Positions 26,554 through 36,683 of a DNA stretch of 64,000 bases are shown piece by piece; within the stretch, counting starts at the first letter, position 1; each line of letters opens with the position of its first letter. The notes under the pieces were generated by a model. That model did no database searches, was not told the DNA's origin, and worked only from the letters and a program-made list of their open reading frames with translations. The translations under genes and the position numbers were made by a program. Origin of the DNA: Lacinutrix venerupis (GTDB taxonomy: Bacteria; Bacteroidota; Bacteroidia; Flavobacteriales; Flavobacteriaceae); the NCBI RefSeq assembly GCF_003663945.1, contig NZ_RCCH01000006.1, positions 62,001 to 126,000 of the forward strand, read 5' to 3'.

Positions 26554-28326
26554 TTATCTGTAAATTTTATCGTAAAGATTTTGATGAATCTCTTTTATGA
26601 CGCTTCGCTTCATTTTCATGGTAGGAGTAAGATGTCCAGATTCTATAGACCAAACTTCTGAAGTAAGTTCGAATCGTTTTATTCGTTCCCACTTACCAAA
26701 ATGATTGTTACAAATATCTAATTCTTTTTGAATTCTATCTATAACTTCTTGAGATTCTGTTATCTCTTGGTTTGAGGTACCAATGTTTTTTTTCTTTTTT
26801 TGAATCCATTCCTTTATAAATTCAAAATTAGGTTGAATTATAGCTGCTGGCATTTTTTCTCCTTCTCCAACAACCATTACTTGCTCTATAAAACGAGATT
26901 GTTTTAACTCGTTTTCTAGAAGTGTTGGTATAACATACTTTCCACCAGAGGTTTTAAACATTTCTTTTTTACGCCCAGTAATTTTTAAAAAACCGTCTGT
27001 ATCTATCTCGCCTTTGTCTCCTGTGTGGAAGTAGTCTCCTGTCATTACACTTGTGGTTTTTTCAGGATCTTTATAATAGCCCAACATTACGTTAGGTCCT
27101 TTAACAAGTATTTCTCCATCTTCGGCAATTTTTACTTCAACATTTTTTATAGGTTTACCAACGGTTCCTAATCTAAAATGATTATTTCGGTACATTTCTA
27201 CCGAGATTACAGGAGATGTTTCTGTTAAACCATAGCCTTGCATAACCTGCATTCCTGCTGCAGAAAATATTCTAGAAAGTCTTACTTGTAAAGCTGCAGA
27301 ACCAGATACCATTGTATTAAGTTCTCCACCAAGTGCTTCACGCCATTTGCTAAAAATAAGTTTATTAGCAATTTTTAGTTTAAATTCGTACCAAGCACCA
27401 TTGGCTCCATAAGGTTGCCATTGCTCACCTAAATTAACGGCCCAAAAGAATAGTGCTTTTTTAACACCAGATAACTCTTCTGCTTTAGCCATGATTTTAT
27501 CGTAAACTTTTTCAAGTAACCTAGGTACAACACTCATTAAATGAGGTTTTATTTCTTTTGCGTTATCACCAATTTTATCGATGCCTTCTGCAAAGTAAAT
27601 TGAAGCTCCTGCGTATTGGTACAAATAAATAAGTACACGCTCGAATACATGACAAATAGGGAGGAAGCTTAAAATTCTATTTTCTTCACTATTCATAAAA
27701 GGTAAACGTTCCGATGCGTCTAAAGCATTGCTTGTTATATTATTATGAGATAACATAACACCTTTTGGTTTGCCTGTTGTTCCAGAAGTATAAATAATGG
27801 TTGCTAAATCGTGTGGAGAAACCGCATCCATTCTTGCTTGCACTTCGTTTTGATTACTTTTATCCTTACCAAGTTCAAATAATTCTGAATAATGTTTGCA
27901 ACCTTCAATATGATTAAAAGAGTATACTTCTTTAAGTTTTGTATTAGTTTTTATTTTATTGACTTTGGCTAAAACTTCTTCATCGCTAACAAAACAGTAT
28001 ATAGATTCACTATGATTTAAAACATACTCATAGTCTTCTGATGAAATTGTTGGATATATTGGAATATTTTGTGCTCCCAATTGCAGAATTCCTATATCCA
28101 TAATATTCCATTCGGTTCTATTAGTAGATGAAATTACAGCAATTTTATCATTTTTTTGAATTCCCATTCTTAGTAAAGCACGACTAACCGCGTTTGCTTT
28201 ATCCACATATTCTTTTGTAGACATAGGAGTCCATATACCGTCGTATTTAGTTACTAAAGCGGCTTCGAGATTATATTTTTCAAGTTGATAATATGGAAAA
28301 TCGAAAAGGCGTGTGATTTCTGTCAT
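26554..28326 (-). CDS. Long-chain fatty acid-CoA ligase (AMP-forming)
   Basis: This 590-residue AMP-binding enzyme has the P-loop TIIYTSGTTGKPKGVMLSH (about 177-195), the A5 motif GYGLTETSPV, the A7/A8 region YFHTGDKGEIDTDGFLKITGRKKEM and the C-terminal domain with LTPTMKMKRSV (lysine about 573). This is the FadD/FAA type of long-chain acyl-CoA synthetase, which activates fatty acids for beta-oxidation or lipid synthesis. It lies directly upstream of the MarR/beta-oxidation operon in the same direction but has its own terminator, so it is a separate transcript with a related function. Confidence 0.94.
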   Translation of the reverse strand: MTEITRLFDFPYYQLEKYNLEAALVTKYDGIWTPMSTKEYVDKANAVSRALLRMGIQKNDKIAVISSTNRTEWNIMDIGILQLGAQNIPIYPTISSEDYEYVLNHSESIYCFVSDEEVLAKVNKIKTNTKLKEVYSFNHIEGCKHYSELFELGKDKSNQNEVQARMDAVSPHDLATIIYTSGTTGKPKGVMLSHNNITSNALDASERLPFMNSEENRILSFLPICHVFERVLIYLYQYAGASIYFAEGIDKIGDNAKEIKPHLMSVVPRLLEKVYDKIMAKAEELSGVKKALFFWAVNLGEQWQPYGANGAWYEFKLKIANKLIFSKWREALGGELNTMVSGSAALQVRLSRIFSAAGMQVMQGYGLTETSPVISVEMYRNNHFRLGTVGKPIKNVEVKIAEDGEILVKGPNVMLGYYKDPEKTTSVMTGDYFHTGDKGEIDTDGFLKITGRKKEMFKTSGGKYVIPTLLENELKQSRFIEQVMVVGEGEKMPAAIIQPNFEFIKEWIQKKKKNIGTSNQEITESQEVIDRIQKELDICNNHFGKWERIKRFELTSEVWSIESGHLTPTMKMKRSVIKEIHQNLYDKIYR

Positions 28327-28353
28327 TCTTTTTATTGGAAGTTAAAAGTCTTG

Positions 28354-28383
28354 CAAAGTATGAATTTTTAAGTGCATTTCAAA
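28354..28383 (-). promoter_or_regulatory. Possible promoter of the acyl-CoA synthetase gene
   Basis: On the minus strand TTTG (plus-strand CAAA at 28380-28383) lies 18 nt from ATACTTTG (28354-28361), close to the Bacteroidetes TTTG / TAnnTTTG consensus. It lies about 30-60 nt before the synthetase ATG. The sequence CATACT occurs just before both boxes on the minus strand and could be a regulator site. Confidence 0.4.
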
Positions 28384-28390
28384 TAGTATG

Positions 28391-28420
28391 AAAAAAAAGG
28401 AGCTGTTAAAAACAGCTCCT
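28391..28420 (-). terminator. Terminator downstream of the AraC-family gene
   Basis: The perfect stem AGGAGCTGTT / AACAGCTCCT has a 2-3 nt loop and is followed by T8 on the minus strand. About 165 nt of gene-free, AT-rich sequence separates it from the AraC stop, with no open frame beyond seven codons. Confidence 0.85.
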
Positions 28421-28586
28421 CAGCTAATAGATTGATAGCAAGAATTTATGTTTTAATTTTGTTTATTTAATAACTAACTATTTTTAAATGAATCCCTTAA
28501 CTTTCATTTAATTAAATAAATTTTACATAAATTCTTCGTAAAGATAAACAGTTATATTAAAAAAAAAATGTAAAAAATCGTAATGT

Positions 28587-29390
28587 TTAGGGTTTTAAAT
28601 ACTTTTTTATAAAATCACTCTCATTTTTATAGTAAGATTTTGGAGATTGGTTCATAAAAAACCTAAATTCTTTAAAAAAGTGTGAGCTATCATGAAGATT
28701 ATACATTTCTATTAAATCTTTAAAACTTAATTCTTTTTCATTGCATTTTCTCATTAACAAACCAAATCTATATAGTCTAGCATATTTTTTTGGAGTTAAA
28801 CCTACCATGAGTTTAAATTTGGTTTCTAGTGTTTTTTGAGAAACTGGTATTTGCTCTAAAAGGTTATTAATAGAAATTTTACCTTCCTTTTTATTAATTA
28901 TAGCTAAGGCTTTATCTACGTTTTTAGTGTGATTATTTAGTGTAAGTGGTTGCTTTTTAATAATATCTTCTAAAACTTTAAGAGCATTATCACCATTCAT
29001 TTTTTTTACAAAAAATGGATTTAATATGTTGTGGAGTGATTGAGAAAAAACACTTAAAGGTATGTGTTTATCATTTAAAGTGGAAACATCTAATTTTGTT
29101 AATTTATAAAGTGTTGTTGGGTGAAGCAATATGCCTTTACAATGAGTTTCTTCATCAACATTTAATAAATAAGATTTTTTTATTTGTCCAGAAACAATAA
29201 GTTCTTTTCCTTTAAACACTTTGTCTCCTACAGTAATTTTGTGTAAACCTTTATATGTATAAGCCATAGAGTGCTTGCCAAGAGGAAGTACTTTACTTTG
29301 AAAAGGTAATGCGGATTTTGTTATTTTTAATTCAAAAAACTCGTCTATTAAATTACAAGAGTCTGTACTCTTGTAAACTTTATAAATCAT
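28587..29390 (-). CDS. AraC-family transcriptional regulator
   Basis: This 267-residue protein has a strand-rich N-terminal domain (about 1-130) of the cupin-like type and a C-terminal double helix-turn-helix (about 165-262): INNLLEQIPVSQKTLETKFKLMVGLTPKKYARLYRF and FKDLIEMYNLHDSSHFFKEFRFFMNQSPKSYYK, the second matching the AraC signature. The target is unknown. It stands alone between purL and the fatty-acid genes; position allows, but does not prove, a role in controlling the adjacent acyl-CoA synthetase gene. A TATTTTTG -7-like box lies upstream of its start. Confidence 0.9.
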   Translation of the reverse strand: MIYKVYKSTDSCNLIDEFFELKITKSALPFQSKVLPLGKHSMAYTYKGLHKITVGDKVFKGKELIVSGQIKKSYLLNVDEETHCKGILLHPTTLYKLTKLDVSTLNDKHIPLSVFSQSLHNILNPFFVKKMNGDNALKVLEDIIKKQPLTLNNHTKNVDKALAIINKKEGKISINNLLEQIPVSQKTLETKFKLMVGLTPKKYARLYRFGLLMRKCNEKELSFKDLIEMYNLHDSSHFFKEFRFFMNQSPKSYYKNESDFIKKYLKP

Positions 29391-29557
29391 ATGGTTGGTT
29401 GTAATTTATCAATTAAGTAGCATTACAAAAATACGATTTTTCTTATTAAAATTAGTGCATTTTTGTAGCTTAATAAATTTCAAATTGAAATCAATTACAT
29501 ATTAAAGCGTCTTATATTTATAAAATAGCTTGAGACTGTTAAAAATGTATAATTGTA

Positions 29558-32500
29558 TTAATTATTCTCAATCCATAATCTTGCGTTTACAAAAGCTTCT
29601 AACCAAGGTGACACTTCGTCTTTTCTACCTTCAGGATAGTTTGCCCAATTCCATTGGAAAGTAGAACGTTCAATATGTGGCATAGTTACTAAATGTCTTC
29701 CTGTTTTATCGCATAGCATTGCGGTGTTAAAGTCAGATCCGTTAGGATTGTTTGGGTAACCTTCATAACCATATTTAGCTACAATATTGTATTGCTGTTC
29801 GGTTTTTGGTAAGTTAAATTTACCTTCGCCATGCGAAATCCAAACACCTAATTCTGTACCTTCTAATGAAGAAAGCATTACAGAATTGTTTTCTTGAATT
29901 TTTACAGAAGTAAACGAGCTTTCGTGTTTTTTAGAATCGTTATGAATCATTTTCCCATGCACATCATGTTCAGGATTTATAAGGTCTAATTCCATAAATA
30001 ATTGGCAACCATTACAAATACCAACCGAAAGTGTGTCTTCTCTATTAAAGAAATCGTTGATAACTTTATTCGCTTTGTCGTTGTACTTAATGGCTCCAGC
30101 CCAACCTTTTGCAGAGCCTAAAACATCACTGTTAGAGAAACCACCAACTGCACCTAAAAACTGTATGTCTTTTAAATCCTCACGACCAGAAATTAAATCG
30201 GTCATGTGTACATCTTTAACATCAAAACCAGCTAAATACATTGCATTTGCCATTTCGCGTTCAGAGTTAGATCCTTTTTCACGTAGTATTGCGGCTTTTG
30301 GTCTTGGTTTATTAGCATCAAATACTGGTAGTTTTCCAGTAAAATGTTTTGGGAATGTATATTTTAAAGGCTGAACAGCATAGTTTTTATAACGTGCTTC
30401 AGCAAGATTATTTGCTGTTTGTTTTTGGTCTAAAAGGAAAGACGTTTTGTACCAAACATCACGTAAACGAGAAACTGTCATGGTAAATACTTCAGCATTA
30501 TTAATAATACTTAAAACATCTGTATCTGTAACTTTTCCTATGTTGAAAAACTCAATATTTGCTTCATTTAAAACAGTTTCTATTGAGGCATCTTTTGACT
30601 GAAAAACAATACCCGCATTTTCAGCAAATAATACTTTATGAGAGTCTTTTTGGTTTAAAGCTGTAATATCTAATTCCGCTCCAATATTAGTGTCTGCAAA
30701 GCATAATTCTAATAGAGTAGTAATTAAACCACCAGAAGCAACATCGTGTCCTGCAACAATTTGCTCGTTTTTAATTAGTTTTTGAATGGTATTAAATACT
30801 GTTTTTACAAATGTAGAATCGTTTACATTTGGCGCATCGTTACCAACTTTATTTAAAATTTGAGCGAAAGAACTTCCTCCTAATTTATAATGATCTTGAG
30901 ATAGATTTATATAATAAATATCTCCAGCATTTTTCTTAAATAAAGGCTCTACAACTTTAGAAATTGCATTACAATTTCCTGCTGCCGAAATAATTACAGT
31001 TCCAGGAGAAATAACCTCTTCGTTAGGATATTTTTGTTTCATAGATAACGAATCTTTTCCTGTTGGAACATTGATTCCTAAATCTATTGCATATTCTGAA
31101 ATGGCTTGTACGGCTTCGTATAATCGTGCATCTTCACCTTCATTTTTACAAGGCCACATCCAGTTTGCAGATAGTGAAACACTTTGTAAACCATCTTTTA
31201 ATGGCGCCCAAATAATATTGGTTAAAGCCTCTGTAATACTATTACGACTTCCTGCTACAGGATTTATTAATCCTGAAATAGGCGAGTGGCCAATAGAGGT
31301 TGCAACACCTTCTTTTCCTTTATAGTCTAAAGCCATTACACCAACATTATTTAGTGGTATTTGTAATGGTCCAATACATTGTTGTTTGGCTACTTTTCCA
31401 CCAACACAACGGTCTACTTTGTTTGTTAACCAATCTTTACAAGCAACAGCTTCTAATTGTAATACTTGATCTAGATAGTTGTAAAAATTATCTGTATTGT
31501 ATGAAATGCCACCATAATTTCTATCTACAGTAACATCGTTCATTATTGTTTTTGGCGAGCTTCCAAACATGTCTTCAAGAGCTAAATCCATAGGTTTGTC
31601 TCCTTTGGTTTTAGACTCGAAAGTAAAACGGTGTTCTCCAGTAACATCACCAACAGTGTACATTGGCGAACGTTCACGATCTGCTATTTTGTTTAAAGCT
31701 TCTAAGTGCTTTTCTGCAATAACTAATCCCATACGTTCTTGAGACTCGTTACCAATAATTTCTTTTGCAGATAATGTTGGGTCGCCAACAGGAAGTTTAT
31801 CTAAATTGATATTTCCACCAGTATCTTCTACAAGTTCGCTTAAACAATTTAAGTGTCCGCCAGCTCCATGATCGTGAATAGAAACAATATAATTTTCATC
31901 GCTTTCTACCATGCCACGTACTGCATTTGCCGCTCTTTTTTGCATTTCCGGATTAGAACGTTGTACCGCATTAAGCTCGATACCAGAAGCAAATTCTCCA
32001 GTATCTGCACTAGATACAGCAGCGCCACCCATACCAATTCGGTAATTTTCACCGCCAAGAATTACAATTTTATCTCCGGCTTCTGGAGTAGCTTTTATGG
32101 CTTGTTCTGCTTTTCCATAACCAATTCCACCGGCTTGCATAATAACTTTATCGAAACCAAGTTTTCTTGCATCTTGCTCGTGCTCGAATGTTAATACCGA
32201 ACCGCAAATTAATGGCTGGCCAAATTTGTTTCCAAAGTCTGAAGCTCCATTACTTGCTTTTATTAAAATATCTACAGGCGTTTGGTATAACCAATCTCTA
32301 GCTTCCATTTTTTGTTCCCAAGGTCTGTTTTCCTCCAAACGAGAATACGAGGTCATGTAAACAGCAGTTCCTGCTAAAGGCAAAGATCCTTTTCCACCAG
32401 CTAATCTATCTCTTATTTCTCCACCAGAACCTGTTGCAGCACCATTAAAAGGCTCTACAGTTGTAGGGAAATTATGTGTTTCGGCTTTTAAAGATATTAC

Positions 32501-33220
32501 AGAATCGAAATCTTTAGTTTCATAAAAATCTGGTTTATCTGCAGTTTTAGGCGCAAATTGCTCTACTTTTGGGCCTTTAATAAACGCTACGTTATCTTTA
32601 TATGCCGAAACAATATCGTTAGGATGTTGCTTTGAGGTTTCTTTTATTAATTTAAAAAGAGAAGTTTCTTTTTCTTCTCCATCTATAATAAAAGTACCAT
32701 TGAAAATTTTATGTCGACAGTGTTCTGAATTTACTTGAGAAAATCCAAAAACTTCAGAGTCTGTTAATGGTCTTCCTATTTTTTTTGAAACACCTTCTAA
32801 GTATTCAATCTCTTCATCGTTTAAAGCTAAACCTTCTTGTTGGTTGTATGCCGAAATATCTTCGATGTTAAGAATAGATTCTGGTTTAATTTCAATAGTA
32901 AACGATTCTTGATTTAAACCGTTATATTTTTCTGAAATCATAGGATCGTAATCCTTGAAATCTTTAGTTGAAGCGATAAATTCTTCAATTCTAATGATAC
33001 CTTCAATACCCATATTTTGAGTAATCTCAACAGCATTTGTACTCCAAGGCGTTATCATTGCTGCTCTTGGTCCAACAAAAAAAGCATCCAATGATGCTTG
33101 TTCTATTTTTGGCTGGTTGCCAAATAACCATGTCAATTTTGAAACGGTTTGGGTTGATAATTCTTTTGTTGCTTGAACAGTAAAAACTTTACTGTTTTGG
33201 TTTCCGAAGAAATGAATCAT
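29558..33220 (-). CDS. purL: Phosphoribosylformylglycinamidine synthase, single-chain
   Basis: This 1220-residue enzyme catalyses the fourth step of purine synthesis, FGAR to FGAM with glutamine and ATP. It carries the FGAM synthase linker (about 150-210, SEVFGFSQVNSEHCRHKIFNG), the ATP-binding AIRS-like halves (KAETHNFPTTVEPFNGAATGSGG, GGIGYGKAEQ, HDHGAGGHLNCLSE) and a C-terminal glutaminase with the nucleophile in GICNGCQLFMELDLI and the His-Glu pair near PHIERSTF. It is the large single-chain form, slightly shorter than the E. coli enzyme. A TAAATTTG box upstream may be its -7 element. Confidence 0.96.
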   Translation of the reverse strand: MIHFFGNQNSKVFTVQATKELSTQTVSKLTWLFGNQPKIEQASLDAFFVGPRAAMITPWSTNAVEITQNMGIEGIIRIEEFIASTKDFKDYDPMISEKYNGLNQESFTIEIKPESILNIEDISAYNQQEGLALNDEEIEYLEGVSKKIGRPLTDSEVFGFSQVNSEHCRHKIFNGTFIIDGEEKETSLFKLIKETSKQHPNDIVSAYKDNVAFIKGPKVEQFAPKTADKPDFYETKDFDSVISLKAETHNFPTTVEPFNGAATGSGGEIRDRLAGGKGSLPLAGTAVYMTSYSRLEENRPWEQKMEARDWLYQTPVDILIKASNGASDFGNKFGQPLICGSVLTFEHEQDARKLGFDKVIMQAGGIGYGKAEQAIKATPEAGDKIVILGGENYRIGMGGAAVSSADTGEFASGIELNAVQRSNPEMQKRAANAVRGMVESDENYIVSIHDHGAGGHLNCLSELVEDTGGNINLDKLPVGDPTLSAKEIIGNESQERMGLVIAEKHLEALNKIADRERSPMYTVGDVTGEHRFTFESKTKGDKPMDLALEDMFGSSPKTIMNDVTVDRNYGGISYNTDNFYNYLDQVLQLEAVACKDWLTNKVDRCVGGKVAKQQCIGPLQIPLNNVGVMALDYKGKEGVATSIGHSPISGLINPVAGSRNSITEALTNIIWAPLKDGLQSVSLSANWMWPCKNEGEDARLYEAVQAISEYAIDLGINVPTGKDSLSMKQKYPNEEVISPGTVIISAAGNCNAISKVVEPLFKKNAGDIYYINLSQDHYKLGGSSFAQILNKVGNDAPNVNDSTFVKTVFNTIQKLIKNEQIVAGHDVASGGLITTLLELCFADTNIGAELDITALNQKDSHKVLFAENAGIVFQSKDASIETVLNEANIEFFNIGKVTDTDVLSIINNAEVFTMTVSRLRDVWYKTSFLLDQKQTANNLAEARYKNYAVQPLKYTFPKHFTGKLPVFDANKPRPKAAILREKGSNSEREMANAMYLAGFDVKDVHMTDLISGREDLKDIQFLGAVGGFSNSDVLGSAKGWAGAIKYNDKANKVINDFFNREDTLSVGICNGCQLFMELDLINPEHDVHGKMIHNDSKKHESSFTSVKIQENNSVMLSSLEGTELGVWISHGEGKFNLPKTEQQYNIVAKYGYEGYPNNPNGSDFNTAMLCDKTGRHLVTMPHIERSTFQWNWANYPEGRKDEVSPWLEAFVNARLWIENN

Positions 33221-33330
33221 TATATAATTAGTTTGAAGTTGTTTTTAAAAGCACAAATTTAGTTTTTTTAGCGGAATAGTTTTAGTAAAAATGCATCTAA
33301 ATTTTATAGTTATTCACGTGGTTATTAACC

Positions 33331-33360
33331 AAAAAAAAAGCGATTCTTATTGAATCGCTT
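33331..33360 (-). terminator. Terminator after the secreted nuclease gene
   Basis: The stem AAGCGATTC / GAATCGCTT with a TTATT loop is followed on the minus strand by T9. It lies 24 nt past the nuclease stop. Confidence 0.87.
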
Positions 33361-33383
33361 TTAAAATTATATGTTTTTAAAAA

Positions 33384-35243
33384 TTAACTTTTAATTAATT
33401 TCTTAGTTATACTTCCGTTAGGTGTATTAAGTTTTAAAATATAAACACCTTTATTTAATGTTGAAACACTTACTTTACTATTTGTTGGTGTTACATTTCC
33501 TTTTAAAATTTTCTTTCCTAAAATATCATAAATTTCAAAACGAGTGTTTTGTTTTACTTCAATATTTAAAAGATTTCCTTTTATAGGATTTGGGTATATT
33601 TTAAATTCAGAAAGGTTTATTTCGTTTACGCTTAAGGTTGTAGAATGAGATCCTAAGTATGTACAAGTATCTGATGGGAATTGATCCCACTCGTTAATAT
33701 TGAAAGAAGTATTTCCGCTATCAATATTATTTTTTCTAACTAAGGTGGTGTTTTGGGCAAAATTTGAAGATCCACCACCAAAAGTTCCTATAATATCTAT
33801 TAAGGTTCCATTATTAAAAAGTCCGATAGGATCATTGCCATTATAGTTAGTAGGAGTATTACTTTGTGGTATCGAAAGATCGATTGTAGTTGAACCTTGA
33901 CATGAAGCGTCTATTGATGCGTTAGCAATAACATATACTTGTCCACTTGCAAGCGATCCAGATAGTGTTATACCTAAATCCCAAGTGCCACTACCATTTC
34001 CATCACGAAGAATAGTATAGTTTGAAAGGTCTATTGTGCTTCCAGTAAAGTTCGCAATTTCTAAGGCTTTATTAAAGCTAGAACCCTCAATATATTCTGA
34101 AAAGAATAAATCATTTGCACTAGAGCTTCCTGCTAATGTAGTTTCATTGGCAGAAGCACTTTGTGTTGACGCGTTTCCAGAATCATCATTTGCTAAAACT
34201 GTAAATGTATAATTTGTTTCTGGAGATAAACCTGTAACTGTAAAAGTTGTTGAATTTGAGTTTGTAGAAACATAAAATGTTCCATCTACATAAATATCAT
34301 AACTTGTAACTGCTACATTATCTGTAGATGCTGTCCAGCTTAAATCTACAGAATTTGATGTAGGATTAGATGCTGTTAAATTTGTTGGCACTGTTGGTGC
34401 TTGTATATCTGGATTTGGATTCCAAATTAAATTAGCATATTCTGGATGATCTACAAACGGATTTGCATTACCTTGAAAGTTATAAGCTGCATTATTTCTA
34501 TCAATTTCTTTTTGACTAACCGGATCAACATTATAGTGCCAATCTAATAATAAATCTATTGCCCAATCTTGAAAAACTTGGTCATTTGAACCGTTAAACA
34601 TATCGAAACTAGTATAATTGTCTACATTATTTTCGTATCGAGTAGCAAAATATAGTAATGCTCTTGCAATATCTCCTTTAAATTCATCAATAGGTTCAAA
34701 AACTGTTCCTGAGTAACCAGAAACTAAGCTACTACCTCTTTTAGATCCGTTTGTATAAGTAGTTCCTCCAGAAGCGGCTATGCCAAAAGGAAAGCTACCG
34801 CGTCCACCATTAACGTATCCATCTGTAGGATAGACATGATGTACATCGTTTTTCATTGGTGAAGCTTCACCAAAACTAGATTGTGGTACAAGATGCTCTC
34901 TATTGTAGCAATCACCTTCGCTGTTGTAACTTCCACATTGGTCTGAACCGTATGTAAAATTTAGATATGTAGGTTCTGGGTTATCTGGATCTTCAGAATA
35001 AATATCTAATATAAAACCATCATTATCATACTGGTTTGTATTATCAATATCTGTGGTCTGGTAAGCAATCCATAGTCCTCCATAACCTTGGTCGGTGTGT
35101 CCAGAAGTTATAATGTTTTTTAATTCTGTTTTTAAAGTATATCCATCCAAACCATTAGCACTATCATAATAATTTGCAGGAATTTGCGCAAACCCTATAA
35201 AAGTTACTAATAAAAAAGATATAGTTAAGTAATTATGTTTCAT
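33384..35243 (-). CDS. Secreted endonuclease I with FN3, lamin-tail and T9SS sorting domains
   Basis: This 619-residue protein has a signal peptide (1-19), an endonuclease I domain (about 20-270) with REHLVPQSSFGEA and HHVYPTDGYVNGGRGS, a fibronectin III domain (about 285-370), a lamin-tail-like domain (about 375-535: DLFFSEYIEGSSFNKALEIAN) and a type IX secretion sorting tail (about 550-619: FKIYPNPIKGN, YDILGKKIL, KGVYILKL). It should be exported through T9SS and may stay at the surface or be released to degrade extracellular DNA or RNA for nutrients. Its order of domains is common in marine flavobacteria. Confidence 0.94.
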   Translation of the reverse strand: MKHNYLTISFLLVTFIGFAQIPANYYDSANGLDGYTLKTELKNIITSGHTDQGYGGLWIAYQTTDIDNTNQYDNDGFILDIYSEDPDNPEPTYLNFTYGSDQCGSYNSEGDCYNREHLVPQSSFGEASPMKNDVHHVYPTDGYVNGGRGSFPFGIAASGGTTYTNGSKRGSSLVSGYSGTVFEPIDEFKGDIARALLYFATRYENNVDNYTSFDMFNGSNDQVFQDWAIDLLLDWHYNVDPVSQKEIDRNNAAYNFQGNANPFVDHPEYANLIWNPNPDIQAPTVPTNLTASNPTSNSVDLSWTASTDNVAVTSYDIYVDGTFYVSTNSNSTTFTVTGLSPETNYTFTVLANDDSGNASTQSASANETTLAGSSSANDLFFSEYIEGSSFNKALEIANFTGSTIDLSNYTILRDGNGSGTWDLGITLSGSLASGQVYVIANASIDASCQGSTTIDLSIPQSNTPTNYNGNDPIGLFNNGTLIDIIGTFGGGSSNFAQNTTLVRKNNIDSGNTSFNINEWDQFPSDTCTYLGSHSTTLSVNEINLSEFKIYPNPIKGNLLNIEVKQNTRFEIYDILGKKILKGNVTPTNSKVSVSTLNKGVYILKLNTPNGSITKKLIKS

Positions 35244-35253
35244 GAAAATAAGA

Positions 35254-36474
35254 TTATTTTGTGTTTTTTCTTTCTAATAATGCCATGTAAAATCCGTCGA
35301 AACCAGATTCGTGCGATAGTATTTTTTTCTCTTTAACAAAAGTAAACTCTTTTCCAGATTCTGATGTTAAAAAATGTTTAACTTGTTCTTGGTTTTCTGA
35401 TGGTAATATAGAACATGTTGCATAAACCAGTTTTCCTCCAGGTTTTACCATTCTAGAGTAGCTACTTAAAATTTCGCGTTGTGTGGTTTTAATTCTTTCT
35501 AAAAAAGAAGCTTCAAGTTTCCATTTAGCATCTGGATTTCTACGTAAAACGCCTAAGCCAGAACATGGTGCATCTATAAGTACACGATCTGCTTTATCGT
35601 AAAGTTTTTTAATTGGTTTTGTAGAGTCTATGGTTCTCATTTCTATGTTATGAGCACCAGCACGTTTTGCACGTCGTTTTAGTTCTCTTAATTTATTTTC
35701 ATAAATATCCATAGCAATTACTTGACCTTTATTTTCCATTAAAGCAGCAATGTGTAATGTTTTACCACCAGCACCTGCACAAGTATCTACAACTTTTATG
35801 CCTGGTTTTACATCAAGAAACTCTGCGACTAATTGAGATGATGCATCTTGTACTTCAAACCATCCTTTTTTAAAGGCTTCTGTAGTAAAAACATTAGCTC
35901 TTTCTTTAAGTTTTAAAGCGTCTGGATAACCTTTAATTTCTTCGGTAACAAAATCTAAATCAAATAATTCTGATTTTAATTTTTCTTTTGTAGTTTTAAG
36001 CGTATTTGCTCTTAAAATAACATCTGCTTGTTCGTTAAGTGCAGCAGCTTCTTTGTTCCATACGGTTTCACCTAATTCTTTTTCGGCTAACTCATCTATC
36101 CAATCTGGAAACGATTCTTTAATTTTTCTAATTTGAGAAAGCTCATCAAAACGACCTTTAATTTTTCTTGTAGGTGTATTTTCAAAGTACTTCCAATCTG
36201 GTAATTTTATACCTTTTAAAGTTGCCCAAACAGCAAATAAACGCCAGATATCGTCTCTAGAAAAAGGTTCTTTTACGTTTGCAATTTCAGCATATAAACG
36301 TTTCCATCGTACAATGTCGTAAGTTGTTTCGGCAACGAAACCTCTATCTCGGCTTCCCCAACGTTTGTCGCGTTTTAGTAGTTGTTGCACTACTTTATCT
36401 GCATAATTACCTTCGTTAAAGATTAGTAGTAATCCATCAACTGTGGCAAAGCATAAATTTCTATGTAATCTCAT
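35254..36474 (-). CDS. RsmB/NOP-family RNA m5C methyltransferase
   Basis: This 406-residue protein has an N-terminal NusB-like RNA-binding region (about 1-140) and a class I methyltransferase domain (about 160-400) with the SAM motif VVDTCAGAGGKTLHIAALM, the motif DAPCSGLGVLRRNPDAKW and the catalytic cysteine in VYATCSILPSENQEQV. These define RsmB/NOP2 rRNA cytosine-C5 methyltransferases. The exact target base is not deducible here; the closest functional model is E. coli RsmB, which modifies 16S rRNA. It begins 10 nt upstream of the nuclease gene on the same strand. Confidence 0.92.
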   Translation of the reverse strand: MRLHRNLCFATVDGLLLIFNEGNYADKVVQQLLKRDKRWGSRDRGFVAETTYDIVRWKRLYAEIANVKEPFSRDDIWRLFAVWATLKGIKLPDWKYFENTPTRKIKGRFDELSQIRKIKESFPDWIDELAEKELGETVWNKEAAALNEQADVILRANTLKTTKEKLKSELFDLDFVTEEIKGYPDALKLKERANVFTTEAFKKGWFEVQDASSQLVAEFLDVKPGIKVVDTCAGAGGKTLHIAALMENKGQVIAMDIYENKLRELKRRAKRAGAHNIEMRTIDSTKPIKKLYDKADRVLIDAPCSGLGVLRRNPDAKWKLEASFLERIKTTQREILSSYSRMVKPGGKLVYATCSILPSENQEQVKHFLTSESGKEFTFVKEKKILSHESGFDGFYMALLERKNTK

Positions 36475-36631
36475 TTTTTGTATTTAATTGAATTATAAAT
36501 CAACTTATTATGACCCATAATTCGGCGTGCAAAGGTACGGTTTTATATAGAATAATTTGGTATAAATAAGGTGAGATATTTATTTGTTAATAGTAAAATG
36601 CTATCTTTTCAAAATTATTTAAAATTTCCCG
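36475..36631 (+). other. Intergenic region between divergent transcripts
   Basis: No gene is seen. On the minus strand TACCTTTG (plus-strand CAAAGGTA at 36530-36537) is a possible -7 box for the methyltransferase gene. The plus strand leads into the first CAAGTT-N14-CATCTAA site. Confidence 0.4.
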
Positions 36632-36658
36632 CAAGTTTTAATTAAAAACTGCATCTAA
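36632..36658 (+). promoter_or_regulatory. ECF-type promoter motif, site 1 (before the decayed sigma gene)
   Basis: CAAGTT at 36632-36637 and CATCTAA at 36652-36658 are separated by exactly 14 nt. The same two boxes with the same spacing occur three more times within 2.1 kb, each before a gene. They resemble the -35/-10 pair of an ECF sigma rather than the housekeeping TTTG/TAnnTTTG type. The site lies 25 nt before the apparent sigma start, so the sigma would be autoregulated. Confidence 0.78.
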
Positions 36659-36683
36659 ATTATATTACAATAAAATTTAATTT

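Noticed and set aside
33274-33300. CATCTAA near the purL start as a further ECF site
   Set aside because: The CAAGTT box is missing at the required spacing, and the site is on the plus strand, opposite to purL.
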